Shown: positions 6,896 to 15,852, counted from the stretch's first letter. The stretch is DNA of 64,000 nucleotides from CAIZGX01 sp964511555 (GCA_964511555.1 CAZEFR010000006.1:1-64000), one strand, 5' to 3'. Notes: generated by a model from the letters alone, not told the origin. Numbers and translations are program-made.

Positions 6896-8065
6896 TTAAT
6901 TGAAATCGGTATAGAGTAAATATTTTTTTCGAATTTGCTTGTACACATCTAAATCGCTCTGCCAAGAGAGTCGTATCACATCCTCTTTCACCCCTTCAAC
7001 AATCTGTTTGCGAAGTTGAGTTGTTCCGGCTAATTTATCGAAAAAATTAGCAGACGTAAAAAACTTATCTTTATTCGGATAGTTTGCATACATGCCAATG
7101 ATCCATGAAAGATTCAATTCAGTTGGTCGCTTTTCGAAAGTCACTTTAATTCCTTTACACAATTGATTCTCGAATGGTGGGTTAGAAGATACGCCAGGTA
7201 TTTCTCTTGGGGTGAAAGAGGTATCAGCCCACTTGGAGTTCGGAAATCCAAATTGCTGGAACGGTAGCGAAGTGCCTCTTCCAATACTCACGCAAGTTCC
7301 TTCGAACAAACATAAACTTGGGTATGCATAAATGGAAGTGATGTTGGGCAAGTTTGGAGATGGCTTTATTGGCAATTCGAAATACGCGTTGTGCGTATAA
7401 TTGCTACAAGGAATGACTGTAAGCTCACAAGATTTTCCAGCTGTTAACCAACCTTCACCGTTAATCATTCGTGCCATTTCACCAAGGGTGCAGCCGTGAA
7501 CAATTGGAATTGGAAGTTGTCCTACAAAGGAGTACAACTTTTTATCTGTCATAACCGGTCCATCTATGTAGTATCCATTTGGATTTGGTCTATCAAGAAT
7601 AAAAACAGCCTTCTTACTTATCACTGCCGCCTCCATCACCTCTTGCATGGTTGCCAAAAAAGTATAAAATCGCACACCTACATCTTGAATATCGAAAAGA
7701 ATAACATCTACATCTGCGAGCATCTCTGCGGTTGGTCTCACGTGATTTCCGTAAAGCGAAAAAATTGGAAGGTTAGTCTTTTGGTCAACTCCATTACTCA
7801 CATGATCTCCATTTCCAGCTTCACCGCGAAAACCGTGCTCGGGTGCAAAAATCTTCACCACCTGAATTCCGCTTGAAAGAAGCGTATCTACCAGATGAAC
7901 ATTTTCAATTACACTGGTTTGATTGGCCACCACCGCCACACGTTTGTTTTTCAGCAAACCGAAATAAGCTTCAGTCTGCGAAGCGCCTGAAGTTTGAGCG
8001 AAAACAAGAGGAGCACTCAGTACAAAAAGAAAAATAAAATAGAAATGAAGACGGTTGTGTTTCAT
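6896..8065 (-). CDS. namZ: Exo-beta-N-acetylmuramidase NamZ (DUF1343 family)
   Basis: 389 residues from the ATG at 8063-8065, with a signal peptide ending in FAQ. Family hallmarks are VAVVANQTS, KIFAPEHGFRGEAGNGD, LPIFSLYGN, VDVILFDIQDVGVRFYTFLATM, ILDRPNPNGYYIDGP, PIPIVHGCTLGEMA and CLFEGTCVSIGRGT. The family was long known as DUF1343 and contains NamZ, which removes terminal N-acetylmuramic acid from peptidoglycan fragments. The protein should act in the periplasm in cell-wall recycling. It is first in a two-gene unit with the MORN-like protein. Confidence 0.88.
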   Translation of the reverse strand: MKHNRLHFYFIFLFVLSAPLVFAQTSGASQTEAYFGLLKNKRVAVVANQTSVIENVHLVDTLLSSGIQVVKIFAPEHGFRGEAGNGDHVSNGVDQKTNLPIFSLYGNHVRPTAEMLADVDVILFDIQDVGVRFYTFLATMQEVMEAAVISKKAVFILDRPNPNGYYIDGPVMTDKKLYSFVGQLPIPIVHGCTLGEMARMINGEGWLTAGKSCELTVIPCSNYTHNAYFELPIKPSPNLPNITSIYAYPSLCLFEGTCVSIGRGTSLPFQQFGFPNSKWADTSFTPREIPGVSSNPPFENQLCKGIKVTFEKRPTELNLSWIIGMYANYPNKDKFFTSANFFDKLAGTTQLRKQIVEGVKEDVIRLSWQSDLDVYKQIRKKYLLYTDFN

Positions 8066-8072
8066 GGGTCCA

Positions 8073-8080
8073 CAAATTTT
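8073..8080 (-). promoter_or_regulatory. -7-like box of namZ
   Basis: AAAATTTG on the minus strand (one mismatch) ends 7 bases before the ATG. Confidence 0.35.
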
Positions 8081-8144
8081 GCTCATTCTTAACTAAAATC
8101 GAACCGAAATAAATGAAGTTAGTAACTTTCCAATGTCGAAGTCC

Positions 8145-8152
8145 TAACTTTG
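8145..8152 (+). promoter_or_regulatory. -7 box of the LolC/E-like gene
   Basis: TAACTTTG, a perfect TAnnTTTG, ends 7 bases before the ATG at 8160. Confidence 0.6.
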
Positions 8153-8159
8153 AGCCGCA

Positions 8160-9689
8160 ATGAAATCTTTTAAGCTAGCATCCTTCTTGGCTTTTCGCAT
8201 GCTTCGCGCGCGAGACAACGGGCGTATTTCGAAGCCGATTGTTCGCATTGCCATGTGGGGAGTTGCAATTGGTATTGCATTGATGATTCTTTCTCTCGCA
8301 GTGGTGAAAGGATTTCAATCTGAAGTGCGACAAAAAGTAATTGGATTCGGAGGACACTTTCAAGTTGTTTCGAATGAAGACAATGCTGCTCAGGAATCAG
8401 TTCCATTGCTGTACGACAAAAAATTAATCAATGTCCTAAAGCAAATTCCAGGAATTAAAAACGTAAGCATTTACGCTCAAAAGCCTGCCATTGTTGAATC
8501 GAAGGCCGGGCTATCTGGAGTAATTGCAAAAGGAATTGAAGAGCAATACGACACCACTTTCTTGCACAGCGTGCTCACGCAGGGAAGAGTCATGAAACTG
8601 ACTTACGAAGCAGACACACTTCCTGAGGCTGAAATTGTTTTGTCTGATTACATTGCCAATCGCCTTGCGCTTCAATTGGGACAGAAGATGAGTTTGTATA
8701 TCGTGAACAGCGAAGACGATATTCAACAACAGAACTTCACACTCGTTGGAACTTACAAAACAGAATTGGAAGAGTACGACGAGAAATTTATTTTCGTTCA
8801 CCTCGCCTACCTTCAGCAATTCGGCGGATGGGGACTTCAAGGACAAATCATTGTAGACACAGCCTCTGTTCCACTACTGACGATTATTTCTCCTGTCGGT
8901 TTTGGAAACAATGGCGAGTTTGAGCAGCACTGGCTCGATGGAACGCCTGCCAGAGACCCTATTCTTTATTTAGGTTTGACCGACACCACATTTGGATTGA
9001 TCACAACGGCACCGTTTCAAATTGCAGACACCACCTACGTGCATTTAAAATTCCCTCCGCATGGCGAAAATGAATTCGTTACACCGCGATGGACCTATTC
9101 GAATCTACGCGGCAGTGAAGTGAATTACATTGGTGGATATGAAGTTCAGGTTGAAAATTACGAAGCACTTGAAAAAGTGAGAGACCCGCTTTGGGAAGCT
9201 GTACCTTATGATTTATTCGTCATCCCACTCACCGATCGCAATCCGGAAATCTTTGCATGGTTGGAGATGCTCGACGTGAATGTGATCATTATTGTGGTAC
9301 TTATGGTGGTGCTTTCCATTGTGAACATGACCTCGGCATTGCTCATTCTTATATTGGAAAGACAATCGTTTATTGGCACATTAAAATCCATGGGATTACC
9401 GAATCCAATTTTGTTGCGCGTCTTCCTCTGGCACGCTGCGCACATCATAGGCAAAGGAGTTGTAATTGGAAATATTTTAGGAATTGGCATTGCGCTTTTC
9501 CAGAAATACACAGGGGTATTCAAGCTTGATCCAGCGAACTATTATGTTTCTGAAATTCCCATTCTCATGAACCCAATGGAGATAATCATTTTGAATGCAC
9601 TCACACTTTGCGTGTGCGTCTTAGCCATGATTCTTCCTTCGTTATATGTTTCTACTTTCCGTCCAGCGGAGTCGATTCGAAAAAATTAA
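8160..9689 (+). CDS. ABC transporter permease of the LolC/LolE (FtsX) type
   Basis: 509 residues. One membrane helix near residues 30-50 (IAMWGVAIGIALMILSLAVV) is followed by a large periplasmic domain (about 50-370) and three C-terminal helices (VIIIVVLMVVLSIVNMTSALLIL, a second near 425-455, and a third near 475-500), the FtsX-permease layout. The start FLAFRMLRARD and the segment VKGFQSEVRQKVIGFGGHFQV match lipoprotein-releasing permeases. It probably helps release lipoproteins from the inner membrane with an ATPase encoded elsewhere. The periplasmic domain is about 100 residues longer than in E. coli LolC/E. There is no partner gene nearby. Confidence 0.85.
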   Translation: MKSFKLASFLAFRMLRARDNGRISKPIVRIAMWGVAIGIALMILSLAVVKGFQSEVRQKVIGFGGHFQVVSNEDNAAQESVPLLYDKKLINVLKQIPGIKNVSIYAQKPAIVESKAGLSGVIAKGIEEQYDTTFLHSVLTQGRVMKLTYEADTLPEAEIVLSDYIANRLALQLGQKMSLYIVNSEDDIQQQNFTLVGTYKTELEEYDEKFIFVHLAYLQQFGGWGLQGQIIVDTASVPLLTIISPVGFGNNGEFEQHWLDGTPARDPILYLGLTDTTFGLITTAPFQIADTTYVHLKFPPHGENEFVTPRWTYSNLRGSEVNYIGGYEVQVENYEALEKVRDPLWEAVPYDLFVIPLTDRNPEIFAWLEMLDVNVIIIVVLMVVLSIVNMTSALLILILERQSFIGTLKSMGLPNPILLRVFLWHAAHIIGKGVVIGNILGIGIALFQKYTGVFKLDPANYYVSEIPILMNPMEIIILNALTLCVCVLAMILPSLYVSTFRPAESIRKN

Positions 9690-9700
9690 ATCTTCCAACC

Positions 9701-9708
9701 TACCTTCG
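9701..9708 (+). promoter_or_regulatory. -7-like box of the CBS-like gene
   Basis: TACCTTCG (one mismatch) ends 4 bases before the ATG at 9713. Confidence 0.45.
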
Positions 9709-9712
9709 CATT

Positions 9713-10690
9713 ATGAAGTACCACGAAAACATTCTCGGCACCATTGGTAACACGCCTATGGTGAAATTAAATACCATTGTAAAAGACATTCCTGCTTTGG
9801 TTTTAGCCAAAGTTGAAACCTTCAATCCAGGTAACTCCATTAAGGACCGCATGGCGTTGAAGATGATTGAAGATGCGGAAAAAGACGGGAGATTGAAACC
9901 GGGCGGAACCATTATCGAAGGAACTTCAGGTAACACAGGAATGGGCTTGGCCATTGCGGCTATCATGAAAGGATACAAGTGCATTTTCACAAGTACCGAT
10001 AAACAGAGTAAAGAGAAGTTCGATGCGCTTCGTGCTTTAGGTGCGGAAGTCATTGTTTGTCCAACAGATGTAGATCCAGAAGATCCTCGTTCATACTACA
10101 GCGTGTCTTCACGTCTTGAAAAAGAAACACCCAATTCTTGGAAGCCGAATCAATATGACAATCCGAGCAATGCTCAAGCGCATTACGAATCTACTGGTCC
10201 TGAGATTTGGGATCAAACCGACGGTAAGATTACGCACTTGGTTGTTGGGGTTGGAACCGGCGGCACAATCTCAGGAACTGCGCGTTTCTTGAAAGAAAAA
10301 AATCCGAATATTCAGGTATTGGGAATAGACACTTATGGTTCTGTTTTCAAGAAGTACAAAGAGACGGGCGAGTTCGATAAGAATGAAATTTACGCATACG
10401 TTACAGAAGGTATTGGTGAAGATTTCCTTCCGGAAAATGTTGACTTCAACCTTATTGATCATTTCGAAAAAGTAACCGACAAAGACGCTGCGATCTACAC
10501 GCGTAAAGTTGCGAAAGAGGAAGGTATTTTCGCTGGAAACAGCGCCGGATCCGCTATGGCTGGAATCATGCAAATGAAAGATCGCTTCAAAGAAGGAGAT
10601 GTGGTAGTGGTAATTTTCCACGATCACGGCACTCGCTACTTGGGCAAGATGTTCAATGACGATTGGATGAAATCGAAAGGTTGGTTGTAA
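9713..10690 (+). CDS. PLP-dependent cystathionine beta-synthase / cysteine synthase-like enzyme
   Basis: 325 residues from the ATG at 9713; an earlier in-frame ATG lies inside the upstream gene. Fold type II PLP motifs: NPGNSIKDRMALKMI (Lys44 binds PLP), EGTSGNTGMGLA, VVGVGTGGTISGTARFLKE and GNSAGSAMAG. The segments TDKQSKEKFDALRALGAEV, YDNPSNAQAHYESTGPEIW and DRFKEGDVVVVIFHDHGTRYLGKMFNDDWM resemble the catalytic core of cystathionine beta-synthase more than plain CysK. The C-terminal CBS regulatory domain of that family is absent. Likely activity is cystathionine or cysteine formation from serine; the true substrate needs assay. Confidence 0.88.
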   Translation: MKYHENILGTIGNTPMVKLNTIVKDIPALVLAKVETFNPGNSIKDRMALKMIEDAEKDGRLKPGGTIIEGTSGNTGMGLAIAAIMKGYKCIFTSTDKQSKEKFDALRALGAEVIVCPTDVDPEDPRSYYSVSSRLEKETPNSWKPNQYDNPSNAQAHYESTGPEIWDQTDGKITHLVVGVGTGGTISGTARFLKEKNPNIQVLGIDTYGSVFKKYKETGEFDKNEIYAYVTEGIGEDFLPENVDFNLIDHFEKVTDKDAAIYTRKVAKEEGIFAGNSAGSAMAGIMQMKDRFKEGDVVVVIFHDHGTRYLGKMFNDDWMKSKGWL

Positions 10691-10704
10691 GAGTCTTTCG
10701 ACTC

Positions 10705-11943
10705 TTATTTCGCGTGAGACTTAATAACAGTTGAAATAATTTCAACGCATTCCATAATCTCCGCTTCAGTAATACACAGTGGCGGAGCGAAACGAATGAT
10801 ATTCCCGTGAGTGGGTTTTGCAAGTAATCCGTTTTTCGCAAGATCTACACAAATATTCCAAGCAGCTTCGCTCTCTTCATTATCATCAATCACCACAGCG
10901 TTCAACAATCCTTTTCCGCGAACAAGCGTTACCAGTGAAACTTCGCTTTGAAGTTTTCTCATTTCAGTTCTAAATAATTCTCCGAGGCGCTCTGAATTCT
11001 CTGCCATGTTTTCATCGCGAAGAACTTCCAAAGCAGCAGTAGCTACTGCGCATGCCAATGGATTTCCACCATATGTGCTTCCGTGTTCGCCTGGCTTAAT
11101 GGTAAGCATAACTTCATTGCTGGAAAGAACAGCACTTACGGGCAATACGCCTCCTGAAAGCGCCTTTCCAAGAACCAAAATATCTGGCTTCACATTTTCG
11201 TGATCACAAGCTAACATCTTTCCTGTGCGCGCCAAACCCGTTTGCACCTCATCTGCAATCATCAGCACATTGTACTTCGTGCAAAGTGCACGAACCCCTG
11301 CTAGATATCCTTCATGGGGAACAACCACTCCAGCTTCGCCTTGAATAGGCTCGAACATGAATGCTGCAATATTTGAATCACTTGCTAAACAAGTTTCCAA
11401 TGCATTTAAATCATTGTATGGAATAGACAAGAATCCGGGCATATACGGACCGAAACCTGCATAGCTGCTTGGGTCTTGCGACGTTGAAATAGCAGCCAGC
11501 GTTCTTCCCCAAAAATTCCCTTCAACAAAAACAACTTTCGCTTGGTTCTCTGCAATACCCTTCACTTTGTATCCCCACTTGCGTGCGAGCTTCACGGCAG
11601 TCTCTCCGCCTTCAACTCCTGTATTCATGGGAAGAACCTTTTCATATCCGAAATATTCGGTGATGAACTTCTCGTAAGCACCCAATTCGCTATTATAAAA
11701 CGCACGAGACGTAAGGGTTACTTTCTCGGCTTGATCTTTTAAAGCTTGAATAATCTTCGGATGACAATGTCCTTGGTTAACTGCAGAATATGCCGAAAGA
11801 AAATCGAAGTACTCTTTTCCTTCCAAATCCCACACTTTCACGCCTTTTCCCTTCGCTATTACAACCGGAATCGGGTGGTAATTGTGCGCTCCATAATTGT
11901 CTTCCAAATCCATGGCTTGCGCCGAAGTAAGGTTCGTGTTCAT
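10705..11943 (-). CDS. rocD: Ornithine aminotransferase
   Basis: 412 residues, a class III PLP aminotransferase. Motifs: DLEDNYGAHNYHPIPVVI (typical ornithine aminotransferase start), FLSAYSAVNQGHCHPKI, MNTGVEGGETAVKLARKWGY, IADEVQTGLARTGKML and the PLP lysine in ILVLGKALSGG, then GEHGSTYGGNPLACAVA. It converts ornithine and 2-oxoglutarate to glutamate semialdehyde and glutamate (arginine and proline breakdown). It converges on the CBS-like gene with 14 bases between stops and is divergent from ndk. Confidence 0.95.
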   Translation of the reverse strand: MNTNLTSAQAMDLEDNYGAHNYHPIPVVIAKGKGVKVWDLEGKEYFDFLSAYSAVNQGHCHPKIIQALKDQAEKVTLTSRAFYNSELGAYEKFITEYFGYEKVLPMNTGVEGGETAVKLARKWGYKVKGIAENQAKVVFVEGNFWGRTLAAISTSQDPSSYAGFGPYMPGFLSIPYNDLNALETCLASDSNIAAFMFEPIQGEAGVVVPHEGYLAGVRALCTKYNVLMIADEVQTGLARTGKMLACDHENVKPDILVLGKALSGGVLPVSAVLSSNEVMLTIKPGEHGSTYGGNPLACAVATAALEVLRDENMAENSERLGELFRTEMRKLQSEVSLVTLVRGKGLLNAVVIDDNEESEAAWNICVDLAKNGLLAKPTHGNIIRFAPPLCITEAEIMECVEIISTVIKSHAK

Positions 11944-11981
11944 CTGAGTTAATTTTCAGCGAATTTAGAATGGGAATGTTG

Positions 11982-11989
11982 TATTTTTG
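11982..11989 (+). promoter_or_regulatory. -7 box of ndk
   Basis: TATTTTTG, a perfect TAnnTTTG, ends 18 bases before the ndk ATG. Confidence 0.55.
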
Positions 11990-12007
11990 CAATCCAAAAT
12001 ATTTATT

Positions 12008-12427
12008 ATGTCAGGAAATCGCACTTTTACGATGATTAAACCAGATGCAACAGCTGCTGGTAACACAGGAAAAATCATTGACAAAATCATTGAAGCAGGA
12101 TTCTCTATTCGCGCAATGAAATTGACTCAACTTACCAAAGAAGATGCTTCTCGTTTTTACGAGGTTCACAAAGAGCGTCCATTCTACGGAGAATTAGTAG
12201 AATACATGACTAGCGGTCCTATCGTGGCAGCTATTCTAGAAAAAGATAACGCAGTTGAAAGCTTCAGAACACTTATTGGTGCTACTGACCCTTCAAAAGC
12301 AGATGAAGGAACTATCCGTCGCATGTTTGCTACAAGCATTGCTGCGAACGCCGTTCACGGTTCAGATAGCGACGAGAATGCAGCCATCGAAGGTTCATTC
12401 TTCTTCTCTAAGCGCGAGCAAGTTTAA
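12008..12427 (+). CDS. ndk: Nucleoside diphosphate kinase
   Basis: 139 residues from the ATG at 12008 (MSGNRTFTMIKPDA); an in-frame TTG at 11987 would add 7 residues not found in the family and overlaps the -7 box. Motifs: MIKPDATAAGNTGKI, RPFYGELVEYMTSGPIVA and the active-site His in NAVHGSDSDENAAIEGSFFF. It passes phosphate between nucleoside tri- and diphosphates through a phospho-His. It is a single-gene unit closed by the terminator at 12452-12492. Confidence 0.97.
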   Translation: MSGNRTFTMIKPDATAAGNTGKIIDKIIEAGFSIRAMKLTQLTKEDASRFYEVHKERPFYGELVEYMTSGPIVAAILEKDNAVESFRTLIGATDPSKADEGTIRRMFATSIAANAVHGSDSDENAAIEGSFFFSKREQV

Positions 12428-12451
12428 GTTTTAAACAAAAACTGAAAAAAC

Positions 12452-12492
12452 ATCGGGAGCTCGCTTTAATTAGCAGCTCCCGATTTATTTTT
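12452..12492 (+). terminator. Intrinsic terminator of ndk, overlapping the icd -7 box
   Basis: A 10-bp perfect stem, 12452-12461 with 12475-12484, with an extra GCT/AGC pairing in the 13-base loop, is followed by TTTATTTTT. The T-tract contains TATTTTTG, so the end of one unit and the start of the next share bases. Confidence 0.85.
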
Positions 12493-12493
12493 G
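12486..12493 (+). promoter_or_regulatory. -7 box of icd inside the ndk terminator tail
   Basis: TATTTTTG, a perfect TAnnTTTG, ends 19 bases before the icd ATG. The -33 region would fall in the terminator hairpin and has no TTG. Confidence 0.5.
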
Positions 12494-12512
12494 TACCCTA
12501 ATTAATCAAGAC

Positions 12513-13739
12513 ATGAATAAAATCAAAGTAGCCAATCCGATTGTTGAAATGGATGGCGATGAAATGACTCGAATCATTTGGAAATACATCAAAGACAAAT
12601 TAATTCTTCCATACGTAGAACTAGATATTAAATATTTCGATTTAGGAATTGAAAATCGTGATGCTACCGAAGACCGCGTAACTGTTGAGTCTGCTGAAGC
12701 TACCTTGAAATACAACGTTGCCGTTAAATGCGCAACCATTACTCCTGATGAAGCACGTGTTCAAGAATTCGGATTGAAGAAAATGTGGAAGTCTCCAAAC
12801 GGAACCATTCGTAACATCGTAGGTGGAACCGTTTTCCGTGAGCCCATCATCTGCAACAACATTCCGAAGTTGGTTCCAGGTTGGACCAAACCCATTAACA
12901 TTGGTCGTCATGCATTCGGTGATCAGTACCGTGCAACAGACACTACGATCAAAGGAAAAGGAAAATTAACCATGACCTTCACACCGGAAGACGGTGGAGA
13001 AACAAAGTCTTGGGAAGTTTACAATTTCGAAGGAGATGGCGTAGCCATGGCTATGTATAACACAGACGAAAGCATTTACGGTTTCGCTCGCAGTTGCTTC
13101 AACCAAGCCATTATGCGCAACTGGAATTTATATTTCTCTTCGAAGAATACGATTTTAAAGCATTACGACGGACGCTTCAAAGACATCTTTGAAGAAGTTT
13201 ATCAAAATGAATTCAAATCGAAATTCGCTGAATTAGGAATCACCTATGAACACCGCTTAATTGATGACATGGTTGCTTTTTGTTTGAAGAGCGACGGTGG
13301 TTTTGTGTGGGCGTGTAAGAACTACGACGGAGACGTTCAAAGTGATATCGTTGCGCAAGGATTCGGTTCTTTGGGACTTATGACTTCTGCATTGATTACT
13401 CCTGATGGAAAAACAATGGAAGCTGAAGCAGCTCACGGAACTGTGACCCGTCACTACCGTCAGCACCAACAAGGAAAGAAAACTTCTACCAACCCTATTG
13501 CTTCTATTTTCGCTTGGACGCAAGGTCTTGCTTTCCGTGGAAAATTAGACAACAACCAAGAGCTTATCACATTCGCCCAAACGCTTGAGAAAGTATGTGT
13601 TGATTTGGTTCAAGGTGGAAAGATGACAAAAGACTTAGCTGTTTGTATTCACGGTTCTGAAACACGTGAAGAACATTATTTAACAACTGAAGATTTCCTT
13701 GATGCAATTGATCAAGAATTGAAGAATAGAATTTCCTAA
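12513..13739 (+). CDS. icd: NADP-dependent isocitrate dehydrogenase (eukaryote-like)
   Basis: 408 residues, the length of the homodimeric cytosolic/mitochondrial type rather than the E. coli type. Conserved parts: NPIVEMDGDEMTRIIWKYIKD, KSPNGTIRNIVGGTVFREPI (isocitrate contacts), VPGWTKPINIGRHAFGDQYRATD, VAFCLKSDGGFVWACKNYDGDVQSD and EAAHGTVTRHYRQHQQG (NADP site). It makes 2-oxoglutarate and NADPH in the TCA cycle. Its stop overlaps the stop of the convergent histidine kinase gene by 4 bases. Confidence 0.96.
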   Translation: MNKIKVANPIVEMDGDEMTRIIWKYIKDKLILPYVELDIKYFDLGIENRDATEDRVTVESAEATLKYNVAVKCATITPDEARVQEFGLKKMWKSPNGTIRNIVGGTVFREPIICNNIPKLVPGWTKPINIGRHAFGDQYRATDTTIKGKGKLTMTFTPEDGGETKSWEVYNFEGDGVAMAMYNTDESIYGFARSCFNQAIMRNWNLYFSSKNTILKHYDGRFKDIFEEVYQNEFKSKFAELGITYEHRLIDDMVAFCLKSDGGFVWACKNYDGDVQSDIVAQGFGSLGLMTSALITPDGKTMEAEAAHGTVTRHYRQHQQGKKTSTNPIASIFAWTQGLAFRGKLDNNQELITFAQTLEKVCVDLVQGGKMTKDLAVCIHGSETREEHYLTTEDFLDAIDQELKNRIS

Positions 13740-14803
13740 TATGGAAATCTAATAATTGTTTGAAACCCATTTTCTAAATGGGTTTCTTTTTTTCCCTTGA
13801 GTTGAGCCACGAAAATATCGATTAATTGAAACCCTTTTCCCGGTTGTAATTCAGCCGTATGAACACAATGATCGCAAACCGAAAAAACAATCTCTCCATC
13901 TTTTCTAAAAAAGGAGATTGACAGTTTTGGCTTGTTCGTGTGAACGAGGCTATGCTTAATTGCATTCGTGAGTAACTCGTGCAAAAGCATAGAAAGTGGC
14001 ACAATACGTTCTCCCGTAAATGAGATTTCATCTATTTGAATATCCAAGTCTATCTTTCCCTTCAGGGCATAAAACTCCAATAATATTTCAATTAAATCAT
14101 GGAAATACTTCTTAACCGACAGTTCCGAGTACAAATCACTTTTGTACATGCTTTCATGAATAAGCGCAATGGACTTTATTCGCGATTGCAGACCGCCTAG
14201 TGTGTCTTTAACCTCCTGCAATGGAGAGTGAGCGCACTCAATTTCGAGTAAGCTTGAAATGAACGCTAAGTTATTTTTAACGCGATGATGAACTTCGCCT
14301 AAGAGGTAAGTAAGTTCATTATTTTTTATCACCAACTCATCATTTCTGTGCTCTACCTTTTCATACAAACTCGTGACATCCTTTAATGCCGCATGATTTG
14401 CACTCTGTGCAAATACAAATTCGTACATGGTATCATGAATAGGAAAATCATTGATGGTTATGTTATAATCCTTGATTAAGTAGTTCGAATTAATAATCGG
14501 GTTGCAGATAAAAATAAACTCACTGTTAAAAGCATGAATACCCGCCTTATACCTTTGATTCTTATTCTTCAACGTTAAAAAGACCAATTCATCCAATGAT
14601 GATTTATCGCCAGCAAGTTTCGAAACCACTTCCTGAAAAGATTTAGACGCATCGAAAATTTCTTCCAATAAACTCCCTGAGACATCGAATCCAATAGCTC
14701 TCTCCAATAAAGCTGTGGTATAGATGATTCTTCCATCTGAATTCACTCTAAAATAAAGAGGAGCCGTGCGCTCGAAGATATGTTCAAAAGAACTTAAGAC
14801 CAT
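13736..14803 (-). CDS. Histidine kinase paired with H-NOX (HNOBA/PAS-like sensor plus HisKA_2)
   Basis: 355 residues, no membrane helix. Residues 5-130 form a PAS-like region (FERTAPLYFRVNSDGRIIYTTALLERAIG) resembling the heme-NO-binding-associated domain. A short coiled coil (about 145-170) leads to the HisKA_2 phosphorylation site EVHHRVKNNLAFISSLLE (His172/His173), then an HATPase domain with N-box HELLTNAIKHS. The G1 box, normally DxGxG, reads DHCVH (311-315), so ATP binding may be altered. Its first 10 bases overlap the H-NOX gene, so it is most likely the output kinase of that NO sensor. No response regulator is adjacent. Confidence 0.87.
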   Translation of the reverse strand: MVLSSFEHIFERTAPLYFRVNSDGRIIYTTALLERAIGFDVSGSLLEEIFDASKSFQEVVSKLAGDKSSLDELVFLTLKNKNQRYKAGIHAFNSEFIFICNPIINSNYLIKDYNITINDFPIHDTMYEFVFAQSANHAALKDVTSLYEKVEHRNDELVIKNNELTYLLGEVHHRVKNNLAFISSLLEIECAHSPLQEVKDTLGGLQSRIKSIALIHESMYKSDLYSELSVKKYFHDLIEILLEFYALKGKIDLDIQIDEISFTGERIVPLSMLLHELLTNAIKHSLVHTNKPKLSISFFRKDGEIVFSVCDHCVHTAELQPGKGFQLIDIFVAQLKGKKETHLENGFQTIIRFPY

Positions 14804-15339
14804 TCTAGGTGAAGGGTGATGGTGGTATTTTCTTCTTGTTTACTTTCTAGCTCGGTAATCTTAACTTCCTTGTTGAATCTCTTCGCCAAGCCTTTAACTA
14901 GTCCGTAAAGCATCGGAATCATGCCCGCTCTATGACTTCTGTATATGAGCTCGATAGAATTTTCCTGCTCATTTCTGCACTCAAATTGAGGGGGTGCTAG
15001 CTCAGGCATGAGGTTCGTAACCCTTCCATGAAGCATATTCAAATTTTTCAGGAAAGCAGGGAAACTGTCACCAGCCAAATTAAGCATTTCCCCATACCCC
15101 TTTTCGGCGGTATATAAAATCCAATATTCCCCAAAAGCCTCGAGTAAGGTATCTGCGGGGACATTGAGTATTTCACTTGCCGCTCCTACCAATTTAAAAG
15201 TCAACTGATCAGGGTATGGCTTCAAGGTCATAAACCCTTCAGAATTAAAACCTGCCTTGAGCTTAACTTCTTCCCATTTGTCCAATCCAAATTTTTCAAT
15301 GATTAGTTCTTCTATGGCTCTATTTACAATACCGTACAT
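14794..15339 (-). CDS. H-NOX heme nitric-oxide/oxygen-binding sensor
   Basis: 181 residues of the soluble stand-alone type. Hallmarks: start MYGIVNRAIEELIIEKFG, proximal heme His104 in NLNMLHGRV, and the YxSxR heme-propionate motif Tyr133-Ser135-Arg137 (LIYRSHRAGM). It binds NO (possibly O2) through heme and regulates a partner; here the overlapping histidine kinase gene gives the partner. In other bacteria such pairs control biofilm or motility. It starts 12 bases after the stop of a lipoprotein gene (15352-15852), so all three may be one transcript. Confidence 0.92.
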   Translation of the reverse strand: MYGIVNRAIEELIIEKFGLDKWEEVKLKAGFNSEGFMTLKPYPDQLTFKLVGAASEILNVPADTLLEAFGEYWILYTAEKGYGEMLNLAGDSFPAFLKNLNMLHGRVTNLMPELAPPQFECRNEQENSIELIYRSHRAGMIPMLYGLVKGLAKRFNKEVKITELESKQEENTTITLHLEWS

Positions 15340-15351
15340 AGCTCTGGGTTT

Positions 15352-15852
15352 TTAAGGTTTAAGATAAACAGGGGAATACATCGTATTTGAAAAATTCAGA
15401 TCACGATCGCAAAGACGAACTACAAATCTGCAGGTGTCGAATCCGCTTGCCAAGTAATACCCGGGAAACATTTGAACGTTTATAGTTCCTTTCTGAGTTT
15501 TATTTTGTCCGGGTGGAGAAGCCCATGGAACGCGATAGTAGAATGGTACTGCGTTGGGATTTAAACAAGGATCTTCGCTTATTTGCATCCACGTGCCGTT
15601 GCGTAATTCCTCATAAACACAGAATAAATTGTATCGCGTTTCACAAGTGCCGAATATACCCGATGTATCGGTCTGTCCGAGACCAACATTGCCGTCGCCA
15701 TCTATAAAATCTACTTGCAACAATGCTGTATCACCACTAATGATCATACGCACAGCCTCAATACTTGGTTCATCAGGAAAGGTCTCGACCTTCAGACAAC
15801 TTGAACCGAGCACGGCTAGGAAAATAAAAAGTGGTGTGCCAATCTTTCGCAT
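15352..15852 (-). CDS. Hypothetical lipoprotein upstream of the H-NOX genes
   Basis: 166 residues with a lipoprotein signal (MRKIGTPLFIFLAVLGSSC, lipobox LGSSC). The mature part is beta-rich and contains VDFIDGDGNVGLGQ, as in extracytoplasmic proteins of Bacteroidota that carry a short acidic D-G-D-G-N loop, and several later cysteines. I do not recognise a function. It is the first gene of the minus-strand stretch lipoprotein - H-NOX - kinase and is divergent from the LuxE-like gene with only 17 bases between starts. Confidence 0.7.
   Translation of the reverse strand: MRKIGTPLFIFLAVLGSSCLKVETFPDEPSIEAVRMIISGDTALLQVDFIDGDGNVGLGQTDTSGIFGTCETRYNLFCVYEELRNGTWMQISEDPCLNPNAVPFYYRVPWASPPGQNKTQKGTINVQMFPGYYLASGFDTCRFVVRLCDRDLNFSNTMYSPVYLKP

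Noticed and set aside
11987..12007. Upstream TTG start for ndk
   Set aside because: It overlaps the -7 box and adds residues absent in the family; the ATG at 12008 gives the normal protein.
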